A stretch of 27,500 nucleotides of DNA, taken from NCBI GenBank assembly GCA_018398765.1, contig JAHBMJ010000637.1, positions 1 to 27,500 on the forward strand, written 5' to 3'. The translations under genes were made by a program, and so were the position numbers. The notes under the pieces were generated by a model that saw only the letters and a program-made list of their open reading frames with translations, did no database searches and was not told where the DNA came from. Shown one piece after another: positions 11,024 to 21,892 of the stretch. This DNA comes from Chromera velia (lineage: Eukaryota; Sar; Chromeraceae). How positions within the stretch are numbered: position 1 is the stretch's first letter; the number at the start of each line of letters is the position of its first letter.

Positions 11024-11992
11024 TTGCGTCTGTTCTGCCTGCCTCTTTGATTGCACCCAAAGAGAGAAAAAGGAAATGTTCCCTCCAGACGGATCTCTCG
11101 AGTCTTTTAGCTCAGTCGTCTCTGTTGATGCTGGGCAACACTTTCACGCACCCAGCGAAGCCAAGTCGATTCTCCTCGAAAGCTCTCACACTGCAGTGGA
11201 AGAAGAAGCTTGGAGGAACTTCCACACTCTCGAAGACGCGTGAAAGTTGCGAAGACATGTGACAGTTGCAGTGCGTCGCTGCTGGAAAACTTGGAATGGA
11301 AGTCATGGAACAGGGCGGGACAGGCCAGCAACAGCTTAACCACTGCAATTCATTCATGCATGCAGGTCCCGTATGTACAGCTGTTGCACAATTAACGTGT
11401 TTTGCAACACCTGCAACACGCGCAACATGCATGCATGCAAGCTATATAGGTTCGCGGGATCACAGTCAACTCCAAACAGTCTGCATGGCAGTGCATCATG
11501 CGTCGTATGACATTATGCTGACTAAGTCCATGGTACGTATACGCATATACGTACGTACATATTAATATTTTCGCGCATACATAGACTTTTCTGACGTGTG
11601 AAACACTCTGATCGAGTTTCTGTGTACAACTGTATATATGTACTTCTGAGTGCGACCAGCCTTCAGACTCACCTATATATGCAAATGTAGGCGTACAACA
11701 GATGCCGCCAAGACAAACCAGACAATACCAATTAACCCGCCACGAAGAGAAGTTATACTTGGCTGGTACCTCCTTGTTGCAACACTTCTTGTGGGGCAAC
11801 ACTTCTGTTCCTCAACCTTCCGTCTATTGCTTTGCGTCTACATTCCTCCGACTTTTTCGATGGGTTCCGGAAGTACTTAGCAGAGTCTCCTCGTAAAGAC
11901 AGAGGGAGTGCGAGAGGACGTTGATGTACAGACGGATGGGTATTCGTCCGCACCCCTAACAAACGTCGTCACATCAACCTCAGAGATTCATC
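11024..11992. promoter_or_regulatory. Divergent promoter region between the RING ligase (-) and the 1000-aa protein gene (+)
   Basis: A spacer of about 970 bases between two divergent start codons. TGCATGCA occurs at 11357-11364 and as two overlapping copies at 11428-11439. An alternating purine-pyrimidine stretch (GTATACGCATATACGTACGT) lies around 11535-11560. The left edge (11047-11085), read on the minus strand, is a pyrimidine tract followed by AG. It may be a splice acceptor for an upstream exon of the ligase gene, in which case part of this region is intron or 5'UTR. No convincing coding frame was found. Confidence 0.4.
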
Positions 11993-13374
11993 ATGTCTTC
12001 AGGACCAACAGTAGAGGAGCAGAGAAGAATCCGCAGAAACGCAATCTGCAGGCGGTGCTTGTTCAAGCTTCGTCTGATTCGGAACTCTCTGTCGTCCATC
12101 TGTCTTCCCCTCCCGCCCCACTTTGAGGATGACATCCCCCTTGCAGACCTCCTCCTTACCGTCTCGGATTACCTCGAATCGTTTCCCAAGTCATTCGACC
12201 AAAGAGAGTGCCTAGGCTGTTGCTGCGCGTCGCCCAATGCGGCATCTGCAGTGTCCCCTCAGTGGCTTGACGAAGCGGAGGAGTCGGCACAGAGGGTGAA
12301 GACGATCCGATCCTCCGTGCGTCGATCGTCAACACTTTACGAAGACCCGGCGCCTGATGGGGATGAGAAAGAAAAGAGCAAAAAAGGAGGGGGCAAGGGT
12401 GAAAAGGATAAGGAAAAGGAGAAAGACGAGAAGCAGGCAGCAGAAAAAATCGAGAGGAAGCCGAAAGAGAGGAAAGGAAGAAGAAGCTCAGTCGCAGCAC
12501 GAACGAAGCAACTTATAAGAAGGGATACAAATCTCTTTGCACCAGGTGGAATGCAAATGGGTCATGCTCGAATCTTGAGTGATCAGGATGACCTTGAATC
12601 TGAGGATGAGGACGGTGAAGAAGAACCAGGGGGGCCCGGGGAGTTCCAGGGCTCCCCAGACATCCCCATTGATCTTGCTACCTACATCCAACACCTACGA
12701 GGACCCCCCTGTATCAATCTAGGGAAAGTCCATGAGATCGCGTCTGAACTGATTCGATGCGGCTGGATTCTCACACCGATCACATACGTCATGGTGGCTG
12801 CTGCGATTCTTTCCCTACGCCCTCGTCTGACATGCATTCCAGTGACTGTGACATTCGACCGAAAAGACTATCAGGGCTCCCGGCATTCTTCCTCTTTCCT
12901 CGCACTGCTCGTTTGGAGTGCAGCAGAGCGAGCGTGCGGCCTCCTCTGCTCTTCTCGTCACTGCGAGCCCCTGAGCCTCGTGCTGCCTGAGGGGAGGATT
13001 GTGCCCTCACAAGTGCTCAACGAGATGAAGGGTATCATGGAGGCATGCAAAGGACACGTGAAGGTGGGTTTTCTGTTTCACCGGATGTAACTGTCTGTCT
13101 ATAAACGTGTGCAGATAGACAGGCGTGCATGCAGAAGTGCTGAGTGAAACAAAAGACATAAGAAAGGTGTGCAAAGGACTGTTGAAGACATGTGCGGCTC
13201 TTGTGTCTTCTTCTTTGCCTGTGCCCCGCGGGCACACATGCTCTTGCACTTTGACCTTTCTTTGACTCTCCCTACACTCGGTCCTCTGAAGCCCTGTCCT
13301 ATTTTTTGCATCTTTCAGTCCATGTGTGCATTCTCCTGTCTCTTTCTGGCACAAGCAGAGCTGTACGTATGCTG

Positions 13375-13412
<38 letters not shown>

Positions 13413-15986
13413 TGTGTGTGTGTGTGTATGTGTGTGTGTCTGCGTTTGCTTCAATCTGCAGATTCGATGTATGCGGTTTGGCCTCCCAATCTTGAACCGC
13501 GATCGCATCGAAATGAAGTACAACATCGTGTGGAGGTGAGCAAATTCCAGAGTTTTGTTCTAAACCGTCTCAGACAGTATGTCTTCTCTCATGAATATAC
13601 CTTTGCCTTCCATCTATGCATTCGCTAAACCAGTCACTCACTCAGTCGGTCAGTCAGTCAGTCAGTCAGTCAGTCAGTCACTCACTCACTCACTGACTCA
13701 CTCACTTACTCACGCACTCACTCACTCACTGACTCACTGACTTAGTCAGTCAGGCAGGCAGGCACGCACGAACGCACGCAGGCAGGAAGGCAGGCAGGCA
13801 GGAAATGTGCAACTCTTGCGCAGCTTTACAGTCCTTTTCTTGTCACCAGCTTCTTCTCTTCTCTGTAAATGCCTTGCTTTCCTCTTTAAACGCCTTTTTT
13901 CTGTTTCTCACTCAAATGCAGATTCCTCAAATGCAGTCTCGAAAAGCAAACATGGGAGTCTCTACAGCCGCTGATTGACTCCTACGTCCTCTGTGCGTCA
14001 GAGAGTTTTGCCCACATTGTCTCTCATTCAAGCCCACCCCCTCTTCCTCTTCAAATGAGCGCCGCCCTGCCTCCCGGCCTCCGATGTTTCCGACTCGCCC
14101 AACCCTGGGCACAGCCCCGCAGCAGGAGGCTGCGCATCATCCCCTCGGACAGCTTTGCAGAGAGGAGACGAAAGTGGAGGCCCTCGGCGTGGAAGGGAAA
14201 AAAACACAGACCAGACCCTGTACCCTTCCCCCCACCTAAAATGGGTCTGAGAGAGACCGCGGCCTTCATTGTTAGAAGGTCGGTAGGGGTGCTCGATGTA
14301 GAGAAAAAAAATGGAGACGTGTAAATGCATAAGCATCTGTACGATAGACATCAAGTATGGGAATGAATACAGAGATGAAAAGTCAGAATGGAGCTTGGCC
14401 GTGTAATTTCATGCATGAATTGTGCAGCTCTGCATGTTCCTTTTCGATTTCTGCAATTTTGCATCTCATGCTCTTAATACCTCCTGTACATTTCTGCTGT
14501 CACATGCCCCCAAAGGAGGACACATTGCGGTAAATTGATTGTCGGAGAGGTCAAGCGAAGTTAAAGCAAAAAAAGCCGATCTTTATTCGTTAATTGTGAA
14601 TGTACGAAGACAATCCATAACACCATTGGCCTCTCTTACATGTATTTGTGTTCACTTGTATGCGCATGTACACATACTCACATCTTTTCACACGTAAGTG
14701 CGCTGGTCGCTCTCTTCCCCCCTCTTCACAGAAAGGCAGAAAGCCACGGCATCCCCTGCAGACACTCGTGTACGCGCAAAGTGTCCACGCATATGGAAAC
14801 GCACGTATGCATCCATACACGTACACCGACTTGCATGCAGACATGTGCCGTGGAACGAGCCCATTGCTCGCATCAGGGCCAAACTCCCAAGCTCCCTCTT
14901 CCAGCCGGCAGCTGTTGCCGGGGCCGCAGCGGGGGATTCGGCGGGGAATTCAAACCCTCATCATCATGCACAGGGGGGTGGGGGGGCATCAGGGCCTTCT
15001 GGTAGTGCGACGGGGAGAGGCCTTCCCTCAGGCGGTCAAACAGACGTCGGCCGTCTCCTCAAATTTCGAGAAATTGCAATGGCAGAGAACACCTATGAGC
15101 TTTCTGATCCTAGGGTGCTTGCACGACTCACCTCCAGCAAGCACTACCTAGCAGAGTACATGAGCGGATTGCCAAGCAGCACAGCGGTAGCATTGCAGAG
15201 CCAGGGAACAATGAATCTGGCCGCAGTATCTTCTCGAGGTGCGGGGGGAAAGGCTCATGAAAGGGGCTTATCCATTCAGGAGAAGCTTCGAGAGAGGGGA
15301 AGAGACTTTCCAGACTCCCTCTGGACAGACCGGAGACAGGCAAACTCAGCGCAGGGGGGTGGTGAGGGTAAGGGGAATCCAAAAAAATGGGAGGATTTGA
15401 GAATTCAGCAATGTCTCGAGGTGGATGAGATGCACTCAGAGGGTGAGGAGTCCCTTGCCTCCGACGTGTCTGACGGTACTGTCGGACCATATGATTGCGA
15501 TCCCCATCTGACCCTCAGAGACGAATTCGTAAAGACACCAGAGCTCCTGCCAGTTGCTCGACCATTCGAGGTGTGTGAATACAGATCGATGATTTTTCCT
15601 TCATTCATTTGCATTTTTGTGTGTGTTCTCTTTGCTTTCATCCTACTGAGACGCTCAAGGTACCTGAAAAGGGGAAAGAAACACTTTGTTTGACTGCGTG
15701 TCGTCTTGAATCAGGGGGTGTTTCCCTTTTTTCTGTTGGTGCCTTTTTTCCGCGTCTTTTTGTTTCTCCTTTTCTCCAAATAAAAATACTGAATGGTTGA
15801 GCAGCCCATCTCTTGTTCTCGGGGATTGTTGTAGATACTTCATAAATAGGAATCACTCTCGCACCCCTTTACTTTGACTTATCAGTCAAAAGAGGCAGAG
15901 CAGACAGACAGACAGACAGACAGACAAGGCAGACAGACAAGGCAGACAGACAAGACAGACAGACAGACAGACAAGACAGACAGACA

Positions 15987-16018
<32 letters not shown>

Positions 16019-16996
16019 GATGAATCAGACAAATAGACAAGACAATAGAGAATCTACCAAGAAGATAAACAAAAGACACCAGATAGAGAGACTGGGAAAC
16101 AGACTGACGGCTTTGACCTATATCTCTGTGTAGATCTGCCTGTGACTTGCATGCATCCTGTCCTGTTTCTTGTTTGCTTCTTCCGCTAGCTACCGCACTC
16201 CTCAATCTGTCTGTCTACCATGCAGGGCGCAGAGACCTGCCACACCGCTACCATCAGAGACATCGACCCTGGGCGAAGAGAGGTGCACAGACGTTTGTGT
16301 CATGAGGGGTTCCTTTTTGCCGACCCCCGTCTGTCCAAACTTTACATCGACTGGGACCTTCATGACCTCATGAAGCAGAGGTCCCAGCACGTAGCTCTGG
16401 TCAACAGAGAGATGACTGCCCGTGCCTCCAGAGACATTGCAGGCACCTCAGGGGTCCTCCCGAGGTGGACTTTGCGAGACGCCCAGGCAGACGTCTCCTT
16501 CAGGAGCCAGGTCACGGGCATGCCCCCCAGAAGCCGGTCAACAGCTTCGATTGAGGTCAACTTCCGATCCCTCAAAATGTTGCAGGAGGCAGATATTGCC
16601 CCCATTCTTGCCAACGGACCGCGGCCCGACAGCCTCATCGATGACGCCGAGGAGTTCATGGCCGGTATGCTGCCGTCATCCGCTGTCTCGGCCCCTGCAA
16701 TTGGGCGGAGGTCCAGCAATGTGGTCAACGACAGTCAGTCTCCTTTAGAGCGAAGGAAGACCGCAAACATTGCAAAGGGTCTGACTGACGCCTCAAACAC
16801 CCCTGCACAGGGAGGGAGTCCGACCCTGAAGACTCCTTCATCACCACCGCAGTCACGACGGAGCACCACTGCCATGAAGGCAGTGGGTAGCAAGTCGAAG
16901 CTAGTTTCGGCTCTTGATGCGACTGCAATTGAAAGAGAGGGGTCGCAAGCGGGCTCTAGAGCAGGCTCACAAGGCTCACACAGGAGCCAGGTATAG
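11993..16996 (+). CDS. Hypothetical protein of about 1000 aa with Lys/Glu-rich and Ser-rich disordered segments
   Basis: Five plus-strand exons join in phase: 11993-13063 (donor gtgggt), 13462-13535 (gtgagc), 13922-14278 (gtcggt), 14841-15570 (gtgtgt) and 16226-16996 (stop TAG). Total coding length is 3003 bases, 1000 residues. Residues 1-110 are basic and contain a Cys-rich patch (ECLGCCCAS). Residues 122-166 are a Lys/Glu-rich charged run and 198-212 an acidic run. Residues 225-357 (from IPIDLATYIQHLRGPP) look folded and include a hydrophobic segment (YVMVAAAILSL). After exon 4 the chain is largely disordered: Gly, Ser, Arg and Gln rich, ending in SQAGSRAGSQGSHRSQ. No transmembrane helix, signal peptide or catalytic motif was recognised; a cytosolic or nuclear scaffold role would be a guess. 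Exons 1, 4 and 5 have long open frames; exons 2 and 3 rest on splice sites and phase. Exon 3 has two possible acceptors 15 bases apart, both in frame. Confidence 0.72.
13376..13439. repeat. (GT)n microsatellite near a splice acceptor
   Basis: A GT run, interrupted by a few A bases, that ends about 20 bases before the ctgcag acceptor of exon 2 (13462) of the 1000-aa protein gene. It occupies the usual position of a polypyrimidine tract. Confidence 0.9.
13637..13803. repeat. Compound tetranucleotide array (CAGT/CACT/CAGG families)
   Basis: Intron 2 of the 1000-aa protein gene contains successive blocks of four-base units: CAGT, then CACT with CTGA variants, then CAGT again, then CAGG and CACG. 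The 4-base phase is largely kept while the unit changes, suggesting slippage plus point mutation from one ancestral unit. Confidence 0.85.
15895..16019. repeat. (CAGA)n tetranucleotide array
   Basis: A CAGA-unit array broken by CAAGG and CAAGA variants in intron 4 of the 1000-aa protein gene. Read in reverse it is (TCTG)n, the same unit that precedes exon 5 of the GTPase gene at 25475-25516. Confidence 0.9.
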
Positions 16997-17178
16997 TTTG
17001 GTAGCGTTGTTTTCTTTTGAAGACGCAGACAATTAACGCATGTAGTGGTATACTGCACTGGCACTCCTGTTGGAAAAAAGAAAGAAAACTGGACTCAAAT
17101 AGAATACTTTTGTTCTTTATGACACTGCGTTTCCTTTTCTAAAGTCGACTTCACACACATACACACAAACATACACAT

Positions 17179-17238
<60 letters not shown>

Positions 17239-17659
17239 GAACACTGTCACACACACACACACACAGACACAAACACGCACACACACACACACTTTTGCCC
17301 CTTTTGTCGCTTCTTTCAGTTTTTTATGGGCCCTCTTGCATTCCTCATCCCATCAGCCTGGCTTTTTGTTGAAAGAATCCCTCCCTTTACTCATCCGATC
17401 GATCTCTTTGTCGCGCTCTCTCCCTCCTTCACTTGCTTAACCGGTCAGTTAACCTATGGCGTTACCGGCCTGGCCCTTTGTGTGTGTGTGTGTGTGTAGT
17501 ATATATATAAATATAAATATAAATGAATAATCCAGTGAATAATACAATTATTTATAGTACATTATAACTACAATGTTACTACCTAGCTGGTTAATGGTCA
17601 TAAACATCTGTGCCTAGACTCGGATCTGTGCATTTCAGATAGTGCTGAATTTCTATCTA
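16997..17659. other. 3' spacer with microsatellites
   Basis: This follows the TAG of the 1000-aa protein gene and carries no convincing gene. It holds a compound (CA)n/(GA)n/(CA)n microsatellite at about 17152-17292, a (GT)n run near 17479-17498 and an AT-rich stretch (ATATAAATATAAAT) near 17502-17525. The last eight bases (17652-17659, TCTATCTA) are the left target duplication of the adjoining element. Confidence 0.5.
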
Positions 17660-18453
17660 CAGAGTTGTTAAGTCCCGACAAACCTAAGTACTGAAATCCG
17701 ATACCGACCCCCCGATCCGAAATTTTTCGGTACTTTCGGTACCTTTTCGGTACTTTCGGTACCGGCTTTTTTACATATTCTAAACAGGTTTTTAGAACTC
17801 TTTATAGACTGTTTATATGCCGTTAGGACACTGGAATGCTTAAAGATGACTAGTATGAACTTTTGATGTCTAATTTGAAGCGTGAGGGGGGGGCGCGTGC
17901 CTGCATGGGCCGCGGTATGCGGGCCCTGGGCCACACATTGTATATGTCTCGCATATCCTCACATGGATGCAGAACTGCCATCTGAAGCATCACCGTCTCC
18001 TTACATGAATTTTGCTGCCACTCTAAAAGGTCCTTCCGATTCCTTTTCTTCCACTCCAGAACAGGTTGCGATGACGGAGTTCGTTCAGCGAATCATGCCG
18101 CCTGCAATAATGTAGAAGCAGACGGAGCTGCTCCTCATAGCCATGTGCACAGCTGCCGTCTCCTTCCTGTTCTACACATGGGTTTTATGCCTCAATCTAT
18201 AGACCGTTCTAGAAGATAAAAGTCGCAGAACAATCAAAAAAACTAGAAAAGACTTTCTTAATTTTAATTTATCATTGTATTTTATTTATTTTATTTTATG
18301 AAGTGTATTTAAATGATATTATAACATCAGACTACATGTGATTTTTAAGTTTGAGAGTCATTTAGGTCGATACCGAAAGATCCGATCCGAAATCCGATAC
18401 CGACCCCCCCTCTGGTACCGAGGTACCGAAAGTACCGAGACTTAACAACACTG
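17660..18453. mobile_element. hAT-type non-autonomous DNA transposon (794 bp) with intact 8-bp target duplication
   Basis: Left end CAGAGTTGTTAAGTC (17660-17674) and right end GACTTAACAACACTG (18439-18453) are 15-bp inverted repeats with one mismatch. They are flanked by identical TCTATCTA 8-mers at 17652-17659 and 18454-18461. An 8-bp duplication with CAG..CTG ends is the signature of the hAT (hobo/Ac/Tam3) superfamily. Subterminal sequence is dense in GGTACCGAAAGTACC words in both orientations. A 21-base stretch starting GAAATCCGATACCGACC occurs in the same orientation near both ends. Short frames inside (plus 17882-18115, minus 17934-17668) show no recognisable transposase, so it depends on an element elsewhere or is dead. 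The perfect duplication argues for a fairly recent insertion. Confidence 0.88.
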
Positions 18454-18693
18454 TCTATCTAGTTTTAAGAAGTAGATATTTCTATAGTGTAAAAGAAAAA
18501 TTGAACAATTTAAAATAAATTATCTGCAGGATCATGCCAGGATGTCATTGATAGGATCTCATTAGGATGTCAAGATTAATTGCCATCCGAGAGCTCAGAC
18601 TCCTAGCCTCAGAGTAGCTCAAAGCTTTAATTAATAGCGCTCCAACTGGGGTTAGACATCGTCTCACTACCTAACTAACTATAACTAAGTAAT

Positions 18694-18804
18694 TAACTAA
18701 CTTATAGTAACCAACTTCAGCCTTCTATATAACTTATATATAACTTAAGCCTTTAACTTATAGTAACCAACTTATAGTAACTTATAGTAACCAACTTATA
18801 GTAG
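18694..18804. repeat. Short minisatellite of AACTTATAGTAACC units
   Basis: The word CTTATAGTAACCAA or a close variant recurs at 18701, 18757, 18771, 18781 and 18795, some copies directly adjacent, in an AT-rich background. Confidence 0.7.
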
Positions 18805-19950
18805 CCGCCGAGTCAGTCTACTTAATTAATTGTGTTTAAGAGGAGGCACCGTGGGGGAGATTGAGCAATCTTCAAGTTTAGTACAGGTGATTGAAGCGTA
18901 TGTCAATAGAAGAAGTATGTGACCCTGGAGAGAGACAGGAAGCTCGAGGGGGCAGGAAAGAGGGAGAGGCTGAGGAACTTATAAGACGGAACTTCTTGGT
19001 TCTTCTTCAAAGAGACGCGCCAACCAGCTAGTAGTAGTGCCCTCATTCTAACCCTCATTACTGCATGGTCAAGACTGGACTGATCGATCCTTGGGCGCAG
19101 TGTTTAAATTTTTACGAGCTAGTCGGCCGCTCTACCGGCCGTTTTAGGCAAGCAATCGCTTAGTGTGCTCCTAGCTTTGCAATATAACTGGAATGCTCAT
19201 GTACAGACTGCCCTTCGCCACTACTTCGCCATTGGATCACGATGGCTATTTTTTTTTAGTTTTTTTTTTTTTAATTTACTTATATATAGTGCACGGCCTA
19301 GATATACTTCAAGTTGTTTTAGTAATGGCTTTTATATTCTAGTTGGAAAAACTTGTAATGGTGTGTGCTCTTGATTGTTCCATAATTGTTGTACGTGGTA
19401 GTTAACTAGTAGAACCCCTGCATGCTGGTGTACTTCATGTAGCAGCTCATTCTCTGTTTTGTTGATCATCTTTTCCGCTGCAGCACTGGTTGTTTTCAAC
19501 CATGAGGCTAGACATGAGCATGCTTTGATTTACCTGAACTTTACATACCTCCCCTTCTTTGTTATTTTTGTACTTACTTTCCCTGTAAGTCTCTGAGAAC
19601 AGACCTGAGACTCATTGACACTTTTCTTACGGCAATGCCTCAGGTGGACTTTCCCACCCCCTGCAGAGTCCAGCCAAGCTTTGTTGCCGCAGCCTGAGGT
19701 CGCACCTCCTTCAAAAGATGCTGTGTTGCGTGCAGTCACCCTTTTGTTCTTGCATGTCATCAGTGAGCCGGCAAGAGGTATCGGTCGAATTGCTACAGTT
19801 TCTTGGATTGGGGGACTGTGCCTTTTTTGTTTTTGTTTTTTGCGTGCATCTGGCAATGATGCGACTCTCGCGCGGCGCGTGCAGGCATGTGCAGGCTTTC
19901 CAATGAACTTGGTTGCCACAGGCTTGAAGTCGATGTTGTTGTTAATACCG

Positions 19951-19977
19951 CTGCTGCTGCTGCTGCTGCTGCTGCTG
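19951..19977. repeat. (CTG)9 trinucleotide repeat
   Basis: Nine CTG units in tandem about 30 bases downstream (on the minus strand) of the stop codon of the second Cys-rich protein gene, so possibly in its 3'UTR, where the transcript would read (CAG)n. Confidence 0.9.
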
Positions 19978-20008
19978 TTATTGTCATTTTTGTATTTTTA
20001 GTGAATCT

Positions 20009-21233
20009 TCAATCATCATAGACCGCTTTTCTGCCTCTGTGGCCCCTCATATCTTTATTTGGGTCGTTTTTGGGAGGATTTCGCCACTGTTCGAAATCGT
20101 TCATGTGAATTCTGTCTTGCCACTTGTCGGCATCCTTGTTATTCCACCCTACTGGTTCGCATTTGTACCCGTCATCATCTCCTGGGCACGTGCACATCAC
20201 CTTTAACCTGCTGTCGCATTGAATCAAGTAACTTTCTCCGTCAATGTCTGTGAATGTTCCAGGTTCCCAGTTTTCGGTACCCTTGTTCATTCTGTAGTAA
20301 CAGAGTTTGTCCGAACAGCTGTTTTCCTCTCTCCGAAGAAAAGAAGACGGGCGAATGTAGGGTGTCACTCCTTGTTCAGCCTGATCCTTTGCGTTCTTGT
20401 CTTTCGTCTTTTTGTCTCCTCTGATGCCCATACCAACTCCAGAGAGTGTCTTGTCGGCAGGCACTTTCACTGCACGCACGGAGAGCGATATGAAACCAAG
20501 GATCTGTTTCTTTCATTTCTTGGGATGCAAAGGGATGGACACGTGCTGTTAGGCGCAGGGGCATTTCAGTGGATTTCGGTGGAGATGCGATCAGTTTGTA
20601 TACATTTCTATGTCTACATACCCCAACCAATTCTAAAGTCTGCATGCATGTGTTGAACAGTGGACGCCTCTCGATCGGCATGCTTGATTTTGCAAATGAC
20701 GACATGACATCAACCATGCATTTACACATGCTCTTTCACTTCTTCATCTATCCATGCACACCTTCCCTCTGATGCGTTCCTTCATGATCTGACTGATGCA
20801 GTCTTGTCGATCGATGGTGTGGATGCCTCAGTGCATATTCGCGAACAGACTGCCCGACAGACGTCGAGGTTGCCGGCGAGGTAACAGAAAACAGAACCTT
20901 CCATGCTGACTACTGGTAAAGCTGAAGGAAGACACACTGACTAGCGGACGGCCTTCCTACCCGGCTGCCTCACTGACTGACTAACTCACTCACGCACTCA
21001 CTGAGTGTCTGGCTGGCGAATTAGTCCACTCATTGACTGCAGCAGTTTGTCGCTGACTGACAGAGTAGCCTGCTTTCCCCATGCACAGCAAAGGACTGAC
21101 GTTCTCAGTCTGGTTGCATGCATGCATGCATGTCAGCATGAAGGACAATGATTGACTGACAGGCAAGTCTCCCGTACGCGCAAGCCACTAGGGCGAAAGA
21201 GAGGAGCAGGGTCAGGATGGGTTTGGTCCTCAT
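20009..21233 (-). CDS. Small secreted cysteine-rich protein (177 aa, unrecognised family)
   Basis: Two minus-strand exons join in phase: 21233-21161 (ATG start, donor gtcagt) and 20469-20009 (acceptor gcgtgcag, stop TGA). Residues 1-21 are a signal peptide, MRTKPILTLLLSFALV followed by ACAYG, with likely cleavage after ACA or AYG. The next 50 residues are basic and Lys-rich (GDKKTKDKNAKDQAEQG). The core has six cysteines (76, 81, 109, 117, 119, 128), including NSCSDKLCYY and KVMCTCPGDDDGYKC. The tail is polar, rich in Asp, Asn and Lys. It looks like a soluble extracellular or vacuolar protein with up to three disulfides. No family was recognised. Architecture (MRT start, first intron just after the signal peptide, Cys-rich core) parallels the gene at 2501-4938, but the Cys spacings differ, so homology is not shown. 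Confidence 0.72.
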
Positions 21234-21892
21234 CTTTCTTCCTTCTCAGCTGCGTCGTTCAACGGTTTGACCTTTTGACGAACTGCAGAAGTAAAACTGT
21301 CTCCACAAACTGTCACGTGGACGGACGCGTGCTGTGTATGGCGTGCAGTTGGCGTCTATTGCTGGTCGAGGCTCTATTCACTTCGGTGTCGACTACCGTC
21401 GGCTACTTACTCAGTATGAATCTCTGGCTGAAAAGGTTAACAGACAAGGTTGACTGGTCGTCATATAGGAGTCGATCTGCATTGCATGCATGCATGGACA
21501 ATACGCATATATACATGCACAGTTACAGAGCCGCTCGCTCCGCTCGCAACTCCAAAGGCCCCGGAGGGCATGAATGAATTACAGCTCCGCCCTCCGCGGG
21601 GCCATGCATGCATGCATCGCCGCTGCGTCATGCAATTAAGTACTTAATTAATTAAGTTGTCGGAGGAAAGGAGTCGCGGGGGATTAAGTGCCCCCCGGGC
21701 GGAAAGCTCCGTGCGAACATGTTTCAAGCCTCGCTCCGCCCTCCGGCCCGGGGCCATCGATCTTCAAAGTTGATTCGCGCGAAAGCAAGTGTGAGAATTA
21801 GTTTGTAGTGCGTCCTCGGAGGGCAGCTCGGGTAAATCCGCGGAAGGCCCTGAGTTCAATCGGAAATTCGCATAAAAATTAATTAATATATA
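21234..21892. promoter_or_regulatory. Upstream region of the second Cys-rich protein gene, with TGCATGCA clusters and GC-rich repeats
   Basis: Runs of overlapping TGCATGCA lie at about 21484-21497 and 21603-21616, some 250 and 370 bases upstream of the ATG at 21233. Two GC-rich copies of a CTCCGCCCTCCG..GGGGCCAT word lie at about 21583-21606 and 21735-21759. An inverted copy of its core (CCCCGGAGGGC) is near 21559. ATTAATTAATT runs occur at 21640-21655 and just before the element at 21893. A promoter role is inferred from position only. Confidence 0.4.

Larger units (their letters stand above)
18454..20008. other. AT-rich spacer, 3' side of the second Cys-rich protein gene
   Basis: No gene recognised. 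Bases 18454-18840 are AT-rich with a small minisatellite. Bases 18841-19380 hold sequence of mixed composition with no open frame worth calling; it could be an old retroelement or LTR fragment, but no end motifs were found. Bases 19530-20008 lie just downstream of the stop of the minus-strand Cys-rich protein gene and probably include its 3'UTR. The frames open there on both strands look like chance. Confidence 0.4.

Noticed and set aside
15895-16019. Regular spacing resembling a CRISPR-like array
   Set aside because: Pure 4-base CAGA units with minor variants; no repeat-spacer structure, and it is an intron of a eukaryotic gene.
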